Part shown: positions 14,680 to 56,854 of the stretch, in pieces
Position numbering within the stretch: the first letter of the stretch is position 1
Layout of the letters: each line of letters opens with the position of its first letter
From: Taeniopygia guttata
Taxonomy: Eukaryota > Chordata > Aves > Passeriformes > Estrildidae
NCBI RefSeq assembly: GCF_048771995.1
Contig: NC_133030.1
Coordinates: forward strand, 52,660,501-52,724,500
Direction: 5' to 3'
Length of the DNA stretch: 64,000 bases
The notes under the pieces: generated by a model
What the model saw: only the letters and a program-made list of their open reading frames with translations
What the model was told of the DNA's origin: nothing
The model's database searches: none
Position numbers and translations under genes: made by a program

Positions 14680-14810
14680 GACTGCCCTCATTTTATGAAT
14701 GGGAGAATCCAGGCAGAAACACAGTGTCTTGGGAATAAGTTAAGTCTCCAGGCAGAGCTGGGAAGAAAAGCCAGAGCTGTGTGTTCTATCCACCACACCA
14801 CAGATCCCTC
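14680..14810 (-). mobile_element. Probable ancient MIR-type SINE relic
   Basis: Read on the + strand, the segment runs through a sequence close to CCTCATTTTAC..GA, then a TTAAGT block, GGCAGAGCTGGGA, and finally GTGTTCTATCCACCACACCA. That is the same order of blocks as the reverse complement of a MIR element. MIR copies are very old in amniotes and survive only as diverged relics. The match is from memory and approximate. Confidence 0.5.
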
Positions 14811-16094
14811 AAACGCAGCCCATGAGCTCCTACCTGTGGCCTGGGAAGACTCAAAACTCAGCTAACAGCAAGCTGTAAAATAAGCCAGCTCTAATTGAAT
14901 GATCTTGTTAAAAATTCAAGGCAGCTCCAGCCTCTGCTTCAGCAGTGCCTTGCCTATGAATTGCTGTGCAGACCCCAGCCTGAGGGGCAACCAAATAATT
15001 GCCCTGCCTGAAAGAGCAAAAGGGTGCTAGCACTGGCATGGGAGGTGTATTGTAAATGCACACAGGGGACTTCCAAAGGTATTTTATGCTGTATCACAGT
15101 GATGAGCAGACCAAGTCTGCAGTTCTTGTTCTACAGCTCTAAATATGCACAGCATTTAATTTTCCTTTCATTTCTGAAACGTTTCATGGATGCCAAACTA
15201 ATCAGGAACTCCAATAGTAAATCAAGAGGCTATAGGATAAATCTCATTATCCAGGATATGTTTGGCTACTGCAATCCATTCTTTATATATTAAGCATTGT
15301 TTCAGTGCTAATGAACAGTGTCTAATAATCATTATAAACACTGAAACAACAGCCAGTGTTAACCACAGGAATAAAAGATTAGCTGGGATGAAGAGGGAGA
15401 TGTCTTTACATCAGGTTTTTTATGCAATATGGAGTTGCATAACTGCATACTCGTTTTTTGCACAGCTTGCAAACTTTTCAGGGGCAGTAACTTGATCATG
15501 TGCTTTCCAAAGCACTTGAAAAGGTTGTCTGTGAAAAAAGTGGTTTTAGGTGACCAAAAATAAAAAGGCAGAGGATTCTCAAGCGTGATCATTGGGTATT
15601 CTGGTTGCCTGCACATTTGGAGAGTTTTGGGTGACCTTAACACCAGTTACATAAGCATATGGAGAGAAAATAAACTCATATTAAATGTGTAACACATATG
15701 GTCTCCTGACAGGATGTTCCAAGCCACGCGGTGATTTTATAGTCCACATGAACTGTACAGTAGTTCTTTGGTCTCAAAGTAGGAGTCAGAAATAGTATAT
15801 CACCATGAACTCTCCTGTCTTTGAGGGGCAGTCGGTGTGTTAATATTAAAATACACAGTACATTTTGTCTAGCTGTGTTTAACAGCAAAAAAATGCCATC
15901 TGCATGGGACTAGATCTCACCAGCTGATAACACCACATACGATATGGCTATATGATGTGCATGTTGAGTAACTACTTTCCTGGGGTGTGCCATGAGGAAC
16001 CTTAGGTGTCCTTGGCAATTTTATTTTATTTGGGCGAGGGAGCACCATTCTGAGTGCTTCACAGGGCAAAGTATGTCACCTGGGTGTAAAAGCC

Positions 16095-16166
16095 CAGACT
16101 CTTCTTTCCAGTTTCGAAGCTAAACCTAGTCAGACTCTTCTTTCCAGCTCCAAAGCTAAACCTAAC
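16095..16166. repeat. 36-bp tandem duplication
   Basis: Two 36-base units (16,095-16,130 and 16,131-16,166) begin with CAGACTCTTCTTTCCAG and end with GCTAAACCTA. They differ at only a few positions. A short palindrome, AGTCTCA..TGAGACT, follows directly. The duplication sits about 100 bp from the fossil LTR. Confidence 0.9.
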
Positions 16167-16274
16167 CAGTCTCAGCCCAGGATGAGACTGACAAAGGACG
16201 CAAAAGCACTAGTTGTACTGAAGTTGGGTTTTCTTGTTATTAAACACTTCCATCAGCCGCATAAACTCTGAGTG

Positions 16275-16708
16275 CGATTATTCTGTCGTGTTTGGGTCAC
16301 ACAAAAGCCTCAGCGGCAGAACCGAGTCCAGCAGACGTCACTTGAGGAGTCACACTGTAATTTCTGTAGTTTTTCCCCCTCTACGCAGCCCCCTCTAGGA
16401 TCTGACTAGCTCAGAGATATGGGGCTGTGAGGGGAGGAATACTAGAAGAGGGATAAGTATTTAAAAGAGGCTCTTACCCCAGGGTAGTTGGAACAGCTCT
16501 CTTTATTCTGTGGTGTCTATGTGAGAGCGGGGCAAAAGAGAAAGAGTAGGAAGTTTTAGGGGTTTATATAGGTTTTGGACAGGGTGGGCTTTCTTGGCTC
16601 CCCGCTAACCCCGTTGGGGCAGAAAGGAGGATCTAGGGGTTATCATGATCAGAGCTACAGAGGCTCGGGGGAAGGGGGGCAAAAGGGTGCTATGAGCTCA
16701 CCGTAACA
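16275..16708 (-). mobile_element. Solitary LTR of an endogenous retrovirus (fossil)
   Basis: Read on the minus strand, the element opens with TGTTACGG, carries a TATATAA box near 16,570 and an AATAAA signal near 16,505, and continues for about 200 bases as a U5-like region ending near ACGACA. This order of U3, R and U5 parts and the length of about 430 bp fit an avian retroviral LTR. No internal gag, pol or env sequence is beside it, so it looks like a solo LTR. The class is not certain, and I could not define a clean target-site duplication, so the outer edges are approximate. It lies directly upstream of the HHIPL1 promoter island, with its own transcription direction pointing away from the gene. 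Confidence 0.6.
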
Positions 16709-16951
16709 CCGCCCTAAGGAATTCGTTCCCAGTACGATGCACTCCGGTGCTGTGTGACACCCCGTGCCTGCGCTCTGGGATCAGAATAAAACCGCCCGTC
16801 CGAGGCCACCGCGGGCCCCCGCGGGTGCGGCCCGAGCGGGGTGAGCGCGGCCGGGGCGGCCGCTGCCGGGCGGCGGGCGGAGCGGGGCCGGTCCCGCAGG
16901 ACGGGCGGGCGGGGGCAGCGCTCACCGGTCCGGCCGTGCCCCGGCGGAGCC

Positions 16952-35850
<18,899 letters not shown>

Positions 35851-36950
35851 GAGAGCCGGGGAAGGCAGCTGAGGGACTCGGAGCACATCTGCTTCTTGCC
35901 CAGCCCTCTAAACCAGCTGCAGTACTGAGGAGGGTGTGCCCTCCCTTGAGGATGCTGCATCTGTTCAAAGTAATCTTATGTTTTCTTCATGTCCCCATGC
36001 ATTTGCTTCAGAGGAAAAAAAAAAAAAAAAAGTAAACCGAAGCACTGAATTGAGTATGTTGTGGGCAGGTCCTGCATTTCTATGGGTTTTTTTTTGTAGG
36101 AAGAAACCCCCAAGCATCAGCCTTTACAGATCAGAAAAGAGATGCATCCTGCTGCCCTTTCCCATTTTAAGATACAGCATTCTTCAGCTGTGCATCGCAA
36201 TATTTTGCCAAAAAGTAAATTCCCAAATGGCCGTGTTTCACTCTTATGGAAGTGTTTCCATTGTTTGCCTTGCTTTGCCACCTGCAGCTCTAAGCTGAGG
36301 TTTCTGAGGATGTGCCTTTCTAAATCTGAGCCTTTCTTTGCAAATTACAAAAGTATATATAATTTCTTAACCTTCCACTCATTAGTTTAAAGGAAAAATA
36401 TTTTTCCATAATGCTTTTTATTGGTATAAACCTATTGATCACGAAGGATAAGCAAAATCAGGTGATTTAGAGGAAACCATAGTGTACTGCATGGAAAATA
36501 TTTCTGCAGTTTATATTAGCCTAAGAGAAAAGAAAATCTAACCCCTTTACATGAACAGATTAAAAATCTGTCCCTTTTTAGATGCACAGGATCATTATCC
36601 AGTTTAGCTCTGAAGACAGTATGTGTTTCTCCACTTTCCCAAAGTTCATGAAGGCACATGTTTTTTCATTCAGTTTTTCACAGGTGTGAATGATTAGACA
36701 AAAGGTAATGCACTGGGGCAATAATCCAGCAATATTTACCCCTTTTTAGAGGATATTTAAAAAAAAAGCAAACAAAAGCAACCCTATTTTGTCTGAAATG
36801 TGTTTTTCACCTGAGTGATGATGGGAGACACATGTTGGTTTATTAAAGCTTTTGGCCTGGTTATTTGTTTTCCCTGGTGTAATCAGGATAGGTTTTGTCT
36901 TGCTGCTCACACAAGAACGTGAGAAAGACAAGGGGAAAAAAACCCAACAA

Positions 36951-36956
36951 AATAAA
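36951..36956 (+). terminator. Candidate poly(A) signal for HHIPL1
   Basis: This is the first canonical AATAAA after the HHIPL1 stop codon, 1.1 kb downstream. It is a candidate only, since ATTAAA variants occur earlier and transcript ends are unknown. Confidence 0.3.
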
Positions 36957-38239
36957 AAACCCTCAAATATAAAATGACCAGTATGTCTAGAAAAGCAAAA
37001 CCTTGTATCTAAAGATCTTACTGTGGATATTTATTTTAACCCAAATTCAAGTTGACAATATCTTCTTAAGCCTAAAACATGTATAGGGTAAATTAATCTG
37101 TTTTAAATATTTTTCCTCAATTTTCCTCAACTTTCTGATTAATTCTCATTAAATTGTTTTTGGTATTAAAGAAGACCTTCAATACCCAAAATCAGATGAT
37201 CAAAAAAAAAAAAAAAAAGTGTTTCCCCCTACTTCCTATGAAGTCTAAAGGAGGAACAGATGTATAAAGTGCCTTTTGAGAAGTACTACTCTCATTTCGT
37301 TTGAAAACCTACAAATGCCATCACACACCAGACTGTTACCAGGCCTTTCCCTTTGCAATGAAGTTGCAAACTTTTTTGTTTCAAGTGCAGAAATTCACTT
37401 CAGGCCCATTAAAACGTTCAGGGGACAGGAGAGTCCTTTGTAAATTCTTCTGTTAAAAGAGTTGAAACTTATTGAGCTGGTGGGACTAGAAGGCTGGAAG
37501 AAAATTGAAGGTAGAGATACAATGTTTCTTTTTCCAAATTCCTCTTCCACTTCTTTCGGCTCCTTGGCCAAATTTCAACTCCCTCTGTCTGGGAGATTTT
37601 AAGAAGAACCTTGATCATAGTTATACTTCAAAATCTCTGGGTAGAAAAAAGACCTGCACAATAAAAGTTACCCTAAAGGAATTGAGGTGGTTCCAGGATG
37701 TCTGCCACAGACGAATTAGGCAGGAATTTCACCATCATTTTCTAACTATTAAGTATTCTTTTTCTAATTTTACTGTTAGCTACCTTACACCTGCTTTAGT
37801 CCATTTAAACATCCTGAGAACAAGCAGAGGCCACGTACATCTTGGCTATAGCTGGTGGGGATTTCCAGCAGCCCAGGCTGGCAGGCAGGGTGACACAAGG
37901 CTCTGGTGGCAGCCAGAGGCACAGGGAGCCAGCCCAGGGAGCAGCTGTGGCTGAGAGCGAGCTGTGCCTGGCTGTGCTGGCACTGAGCCCTGCACCCCGA
38001 CTCGCTGGTGAGCTGTTTGCTGATGCTGCTATGTGGGTGCTGCCAGCTCCACAGGGAAATATTTACTAGCAGAAAAAGAGACAAGACTTGCTAAGTACAG
38101 GGTTTTTTCCCTCTTATCCCTTCTCCCAGCCTACACTGAGTAGGGAAGGTCTTCAAATAGGATGGAGCCACCTCAGCGCACGTGGCTGTGTGTGCATGTC
38201 TGTGCCTGCCAGCTCAGTGCACTGCTGTGATGCTGGGAG

Positions 38240-38287
38240 GGTATTTCTGACCATTGTGGTCCCTTCCAAGATTAAAATATATCTGTT
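38240..38287 (+). mobile_element. Possible CR1 3' tail remnant
   Basis: The stretch CATTGTGGTCCCTTCCAAGA resembles the CR1 3' end but is short, so a chance match is possible. Confidence 0.4.
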
Positions 38288-39530
38288 CTAACTCCTGGTA
38301 TCTGTCAGTCTAGTTCACTGGTATTTAAATTATGAGCCTGTACTATTTAAAGCACACAAGTACACATGCATTTAAATACCTGCTATCTCATCTGTTTTTT
38401 AATAGGATTCTTAGTGATATCATTTTTATATAGCAGGATGTCACACCAGTTAAACATTAGTTAAACTAATAAGCCCTGCTGCTACACTTGAACATGACAG
38501 CATACTTCCTGGATGCTAATTCAGGATAAATCTTCAACTAGCCCACAGTGCAACCAGACTTCCTCATGTACTTCCTCAGGTGGCAGTCCCAAACTTTTGT
38601 CCAGTAGCAATATGTTTTATTGCCTTGTCTCCTGATTCAGCTCTGTGACTGAGACTGGAGAACCTCCATTTTCCTTACATGTCTTTCCTTAAGTTAGCAC
38701 AGCTGCATCACATAGAGGACCCAGCATATCTCTAAGGGAACAGTGTAAACTCATCGATTCCATATCTTTTTTTCTACCTCCAAAGCAGAGTAGCTCTATC
38801 CAGAGCTCAGGATTTTTCACTTACGACCTTGTGGTGCCCAGCACCCAGCCTGAGCACTGCCACACTGTGTTGCAGTGTGCAGTATAGACATTATCTTAAT
38901 TTGAATTTACCATGTTCTTTCCAAGAAATACAATAGATAAATCTCCCCAACATATCTAAGAATAATCTCTTTAATAATAAAAAATAGGAATAATCTCTCT
39001 TTAGAGGTTGCTGCCAAGCAGTGGAGAGATAGTGAAGTAGGTAGGGTGTTGTATCAGGGGTTCGCACTCAAATGCTAGCAAAACCCTCCTGGAGCTGAGC
39101 CCTGGCTGGAGCATGCCATGAGGATATCCCCCATATCAGGGGAATTTTGGCTCTGCCCAGCTCAGGCTGCAGGGTACGAACAGCATGAGGCCCGTGTATC
39201 ACATTAATAAGTGCAGAGGTCTGTAATCAAACTGTACTGAAGACATGACACGTTCAGAAAGCTCAGTGTCACTGTGGGTGACACTGGCACAGGGTGCAAA
39301 GGTGAGCCTGGGGCCCCAGTTTCACGTGCTGCCATCGTGTTTGTCTTGCCTTTATCCACCCTATCAGCCTCTCACCAGTTAGACCTTTGTGTTGTGCTTT
39401 ATGATGGCCTAGGGAGAACAGCAGCTCTTGAACACCTGCCCTGCTCCAGGGCCCAAACCCAGCAAACCACTCGCAGCACTGTGCCCAGCTCAGCCTCCCT
39501 CTTCTTTCAGGAGTCAGCATTGATACACAT

Positions 39531-39554
39531 GGGGGGGGGGGGGGGGCGGGGGGG
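39531..39554 (+). repeat. G-run (16 G, C, 7 G)
   Basis: Sixteen consecutive G, one C and seven more G form a sequence able to make a G-quadruplex on the + strand. The exact length in the assembly may be unreliable. Confidence 0.9.
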
Positions 39555-42340
39555 ACAGTCCCCAGCACAGATCCATCCCTCTGTAGGACAGCTCAGCCTG
39601 ACACTGTCTGGGTGTGGTCAACATGGAAATTCAGAAACACAGAGGAGAAAAACAGTCACAAGTATGAATATTCAAGTCTGATTTTGTATTGGAAACATGC
39701 CAGTAGTCCTCTCTAAAAGTCAGGTTGTCATGTGAGATGCATTGGCCCCCTTACATACTTTCAGACATAAACACACATTTTTATATATGAGAAGAGATGT
39801 AAGCATCTTTTGATAAATACTAACTGTATTCCAAATTTAAGCTTTAAGAGAACATCGTTTTTTCCCTCTGTAAACCAAGAAAACATGGAACCCATTTGAT
39901 GTGTGCTCATACCTTGCTGCCTCATACATGATTTTCCCAAGGCTCTCATGTCTGGGGCACAGGTGCAGATATAGAGCTGCCTCGAGCAATGTTACAACAT
40001 TGTCAGAAAAGCAGCTAGATGGAAATGGCAATCATTCCTTTGCAACAATGTGGTAAATAGGGATGCTATTTTTAACAACAACAAAACAAAAAAGGCTGTA
40101 GTGTTCAGTCAGTTGTACAAGTATCACATTAAGTAGTTTGTTCCTCAAGGGCATTAGCTGTTGGCAATCACTAAACCCTTAGTCTGTTTCTCTTATTACT
40201 AACATCTTGCCATTCACTTGTCCACTCCATGCTGGAAAATTTTATTGACTCAGAATGATCAGGACCTCAGTATATAACGCTGGGGGACAACTGACTCAGG
40301 GTGCAAATCACTGCAAAGCTCTGTATTTGGCAATGCTGGGTAAGTAACACCTAACCCACTGCAGATTTTGTTCTGACTCCTAAATCCAGTGTAATCTGTG
40401 GCTAGAGGTCTGGTTTTAGATCAGCTAATTTATCATTATTAACTTGCTTTTTGAGTTTTCCTGTCCACATCTGCCGTGGTAAATTCTGAGTGACCAGGGT
40501 GCCCAGCCCTCTGTCAACCTGTGCGCTGCTGAAGGCGTTTCCCAGCACAGGAGCTGCCTAAGCTCTGCCTGTTCCTTGCTGTCCTCACTTACAACATAAA
40601 CAACGCTGCACCTTCAGAGAGAGAACAGAATGTTTTCAACCCGTGCAAAGCCAAGCAAAAGCGAGCAGGAGTTCGGACCAACCCTATGTCGCAGCAGCTT
40701 TTCAAGTTCACCTTGGAACTTCACCTGTTAACAGTCCCCAGTTCTCTGCTCTCCTGGCCGCTCCCAGCTGTGCCTTGCTCCTGGCTTTTTCTCGGGAATG
40801 TGCAGGTTGGCAGAATGCCCAGGCGGTGGCACTTCAGTCCCCAGCAGCCAGGGGACCCGCGGGGAGCTCAGCCCAGCCCCGCTCCGTCCCCCCAGCGCAG
40901 CGTGCGGCTCTCGGGCAGATCACAGACACAGGAGTGCCTTGGGATCATGTCCTTCGCTCGAGGGTATAGAAACACTTTAGAATACAGACACAGGGTTGTA
41001 TTAAAGTTTATTGGAATACAAACAAAAGCTTTTATTTAAGTTAATCTTTAAAGCATGAAAAATAAGATATTTTCTGCAGTGTATCCAGGCTGATTACTTA
41101 AGGGAGTTATTGGGATAATTATATTTGTCCGAGAAGCCTAATTGTGAGAGCGTACTCAATTTACTCAGGGATTAGAACTGTATCACATAGCCTCTCTTTC
41201 CCATAAAAGTGTATAAAATACAAAATATTTTATCACCTCCCAGTTAGCTGCTCATAAACAAAGTACAAACAGGAATTTTTCACAGGAATTATTTTGAGAC
41301 TAATTCTGAATGAAAGAGCAACGTACTGAGAGTTACGATCTATTCTTGAAGTATGCTGAAAAAACATTGATGAAATTCAGAAAATCAATGTTTAATCCAG
41401 AAATTCATTGAATGTCTTTAAAAAGATGGTTTCATCAGCTAGCTTTAGGTTTTAAACTTTCTCTGGGTGATGCTATTCTTGCTATCAGTTATATCTTTCC
41501 TAGTGATGGATACTCATACCATGTTATCATTATATGCACTGCCTGACTTCCTGTGGGAAGGAATGGTAGCATTTTTCTGAAAACAGGCAGTCTTAAAACC
41601 ACAGCCTTAACAGGGAAAAAAAAAAAAAAGTAGTTTCAATTAAGATAAATGAAAACAACAGTTCAATAAACATGATCATCTTTGAGAATATGTACTCTAA
41701 ACAGAGGGGAAAATAATTAATGGTTGTAAGGCAATTATTTTGAAAGAAAAATCAATGTTAACACTGAATGTAACAGAAAGCCAAATAAGAAAACTAAGGA
41801 AAGCCTGCAGATTGTTGCCTTCTAGCACCGTCAGTTTGCACTTAGAAACTGAAGCGAGTTGACTCTTGGAGGTGCCTGGCAGATGATTCATGCATTGAAT
41901 GGACAAAAACAGGGGGTGCCAGGAGCTACATCTTCTCCCTTCTTCTGCAGAGAGGCATGACCATATGGGAGCTGCTGAGGGAAGGGTGCAGGGAATACAC
42001 ATCCCATTGGAAATAGGATGAAAACTCCTACAGTGTCCCCAATGGTGCTGCCAAACAGGGCAGAAACCCAGATGTGAAAAATACATATGATAAAATTCCA
42101 GTTAGCTTGGTATGCTACCTCCAGATGGTTGAGCAAAAGGAGTATATAATGGGCTGTCCTGTGAAAGTCTGATTGCCAGGTGCTGTGCTTGTTTTCTTTT
42201 GGGTGTAGTGGGGCTGCAAAGATCCTGCTTGTGCTTGTCCTGCTGTACTCAGAGCTGTGGAAATGGTGGAGAGGAGTGTCAGCCACCCTGTATGCAAGAT
42301 AAGCAGCCTTCAAAGGGACAGAGTGTGCACAACCTGCTGC

Positions 42341-42364
42341 TAGGTCACTGGGTGAAGTGACCTA
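42341..42364. repeat. 9-bp perfect inverted repeat containing AGGTCA half-sites
   Basis: TAGGTCACT and AGTGACCTA face each other across GGGTGA. Each arm contains AGGTCA, the nuclear-receptor half-site, in inverted orientation, but the 12-base gap between half-sites is not one of the standard spacings. It lies 1.8 kb upstream of the CYP46A1 start codon. Confidence 0.6.
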
Positions 42365-43593
42365 GCAAGAATCTGAGAAGGAAGGAAGAAGGGGAGGGTT
42401 TATTGGAGGCTATAAAGGTTGTTGCAGTGATTGAAAGACTGCTGAACTAAGGGCAGGATGGGAAGAAAGGAGGATGCAGTAGATGGTTTGTATACATTCT
42501 TGGTTTTCTTGAACAATTTGGGGTCTTGCTGCTCCTGTTGGGAATCCCCAGAGTGCAGAGGTCCTGAGGCTAGCGATGGTTCCTGATGCCATCTCCATCA
42601 CTTTCCCTGGCTCCTTGTGAGCCCACTTACTTAGCTCTCACAATAGCTTGTTGCCATGAGTTCCTCTGTTTAACAATTTGCTGTGGAAAATGTATTCCTC
42701 TTTTACACCTGCTGCTGGATCATTTCAGTGGGTACCTCCTTGTTCTTGAATTATGCAAAGTAATGACTCCGTTTGTCCCTATTTATCTGCAAACCACTGG
42801 TGGTTTTCCTGACACCTGTCATAACCTCCCTCACTCGTCCTTTTTCCAGTTTGAGGCTTAGCCTGTTCTGTCTGTGCACCTCTGCTGAGCTGGTAAGGGT
42901 GCATGGGGTATTCCCACACGGTGAGTGTGCCTCAGGTTTATCCAGGTCTCCATCTACCAGTACATTCAGGCATCTTGTTTTACTTGCTCCCCCATTTCTA
43001 ATCACCATCAAATGCTCTGCTTGCTTCTTTCATCAGTGCTGAGCATTAAGGTGAAGTTCCTGAATAAGTACCACCACTAAATATATATAACTGGCTTGCA
43101 TGTATACAGGTATGTATACACATATTTTGTCTTCCCCCATGCATTACTTTTCATTAATCAGAAATTAATTTCCACCATTTATTTTATGGCTTAGTCTCTT
43201 GTGTCCTGCAATCATTATGCAATTTGTGTAAGTGAGTATTAGATGGCTTGTTTTGAATAAAACAGTATTAGCTCTCACTCCTTTGTCTGGATGAGGAATG
43301 AGCATGTTGTATAACATGGTGCCCAAAGCAGACTGCTCTAAAAACGTTCACCTACTGATTCCTACAGGCACCCACAGTACATTTCCATTGACTCTTCTAA
43401 TTTAAACAGAAGTCAACAAAAAGCCTCTGCCTTACTTGTACTGGGATGCTTGATTTGTCTAGGACCCTTCAGAGACCAGCTTTACTTAAAACATTTTTGT
43501 AAACAAACATAGGAAGGTGCAGCATCCTTCCTGACCTCCTCATTCATGCACTTGTGCAAAGCATCGTCTCCACCCAGGTAAGCATATATCCAT

Positions 43594-43652
43594 ACACACA
43601 CACACACACACACTCATATATATATATATAATATATATATATATATAGATAG

Positions 43653-43680
<28 letters not shown>
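43594..43680. repeat. Compound (CA)n(TA)n microsatellite
   Basis: About ten CA units run into an alternating TA tract with a small GATA interruption. The tract directly abuts the 3' end of a CR1 copy. Confidence 0.95.
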
Positions 43681-43681
<1 letters not shown>

Positions 43682-43683
<2 letters not shown>

Positions 43684-43960
43684 ACAGAATCATAGAATGG
43701 TTTGGGTTGGAAGGGACCATAATCATCTAGTTCCACCTTCATCCCCTGCCATGGTCACCTTCCATTAGACCAGGTTGCTCAAAGCCTCATTCAACCTGGC
43801 CTCGAACACTTCAGATGTGGCATCCACAACTCCCCTGGACAACCTGTTCCAGTGCCTCACTATCCTCATCGTAAAGAATTTATTCCTCATATCTAATCTA
43901 GATCTACATTCTTTAAGTTCAAAGCCATTTCCCCTTATCATATCACTACGTGATAGGAAA
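43682..43960 (-). mobile_element. CR1 LINE 3' fragment
   Basis: The + strand starts TCACAGAATCATAGAATGG and TTTGGGTTGGAAGGGACC, the reverse complement of the CR1 3' end. It continues through CTGGCCTCGAACACTTC, CAACCTGTTCCAGTGCCTCAC and ATTTATTCCTCATATCTAAT, all well-known CR1 blocks. It is well preserved but 5'-truncated. Its inner edge lies about 200 bp before the CYP46A1 start codon. Confidence 0.92.
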
Positions 43961-44165
43961 AGTGCTCACTCCAGCGCTGTGAGCACCTCCTCCGGAGCAC
44001 GTCCACACACCCAGGCACGGGCCGAGGCCGTGCGGGTGCGCTGGAACAGCCCCGCGCTGCCAGCGCCGCCGCCGGGCTCTTTAACTGGAGCGGTCCCGCC
44101 CGCAGCCGGGACTCTCCCGGCCGCCCTTTGCACGGGGCGGGCGGAGGCGCTGGCAGCCGGCGGGC

Positions 44166-56854
<12,689 letters not shown>

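Larger units (their letters stand above)
1..16094. other. Intergenic region upstream of HHIPL1, no gene recognised
   Basis: No open frame here resembles a known protein, and none shows a chain of splice sites with matching phase. The longer frames (for example 8,073-8,549 on the minus strand, 158 codons) are unsupported. Contents I can name are an A-rich AAAAC tract near 3,150-3,295, a CR1 tail near 3,930-3,996, a pentanucleotide array at 7,721-7,830 and a probable MIR relic near 14,680-14,810. From memory, the human neighbour on this side is CCDC85C, facing away, and no exon of it is seen. Conserved regulatory elements could be present but cannot be recognised without an alignment. Confidence 0.6.

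Noticed and set aside
39036-39075. tRNA-like B-box sequence (GGGTTCGCACTC)
   Set aside because: No A box at a suitable distance and no cloverleaf can be folded. It could be a faint SINE relic but is not enough to call.
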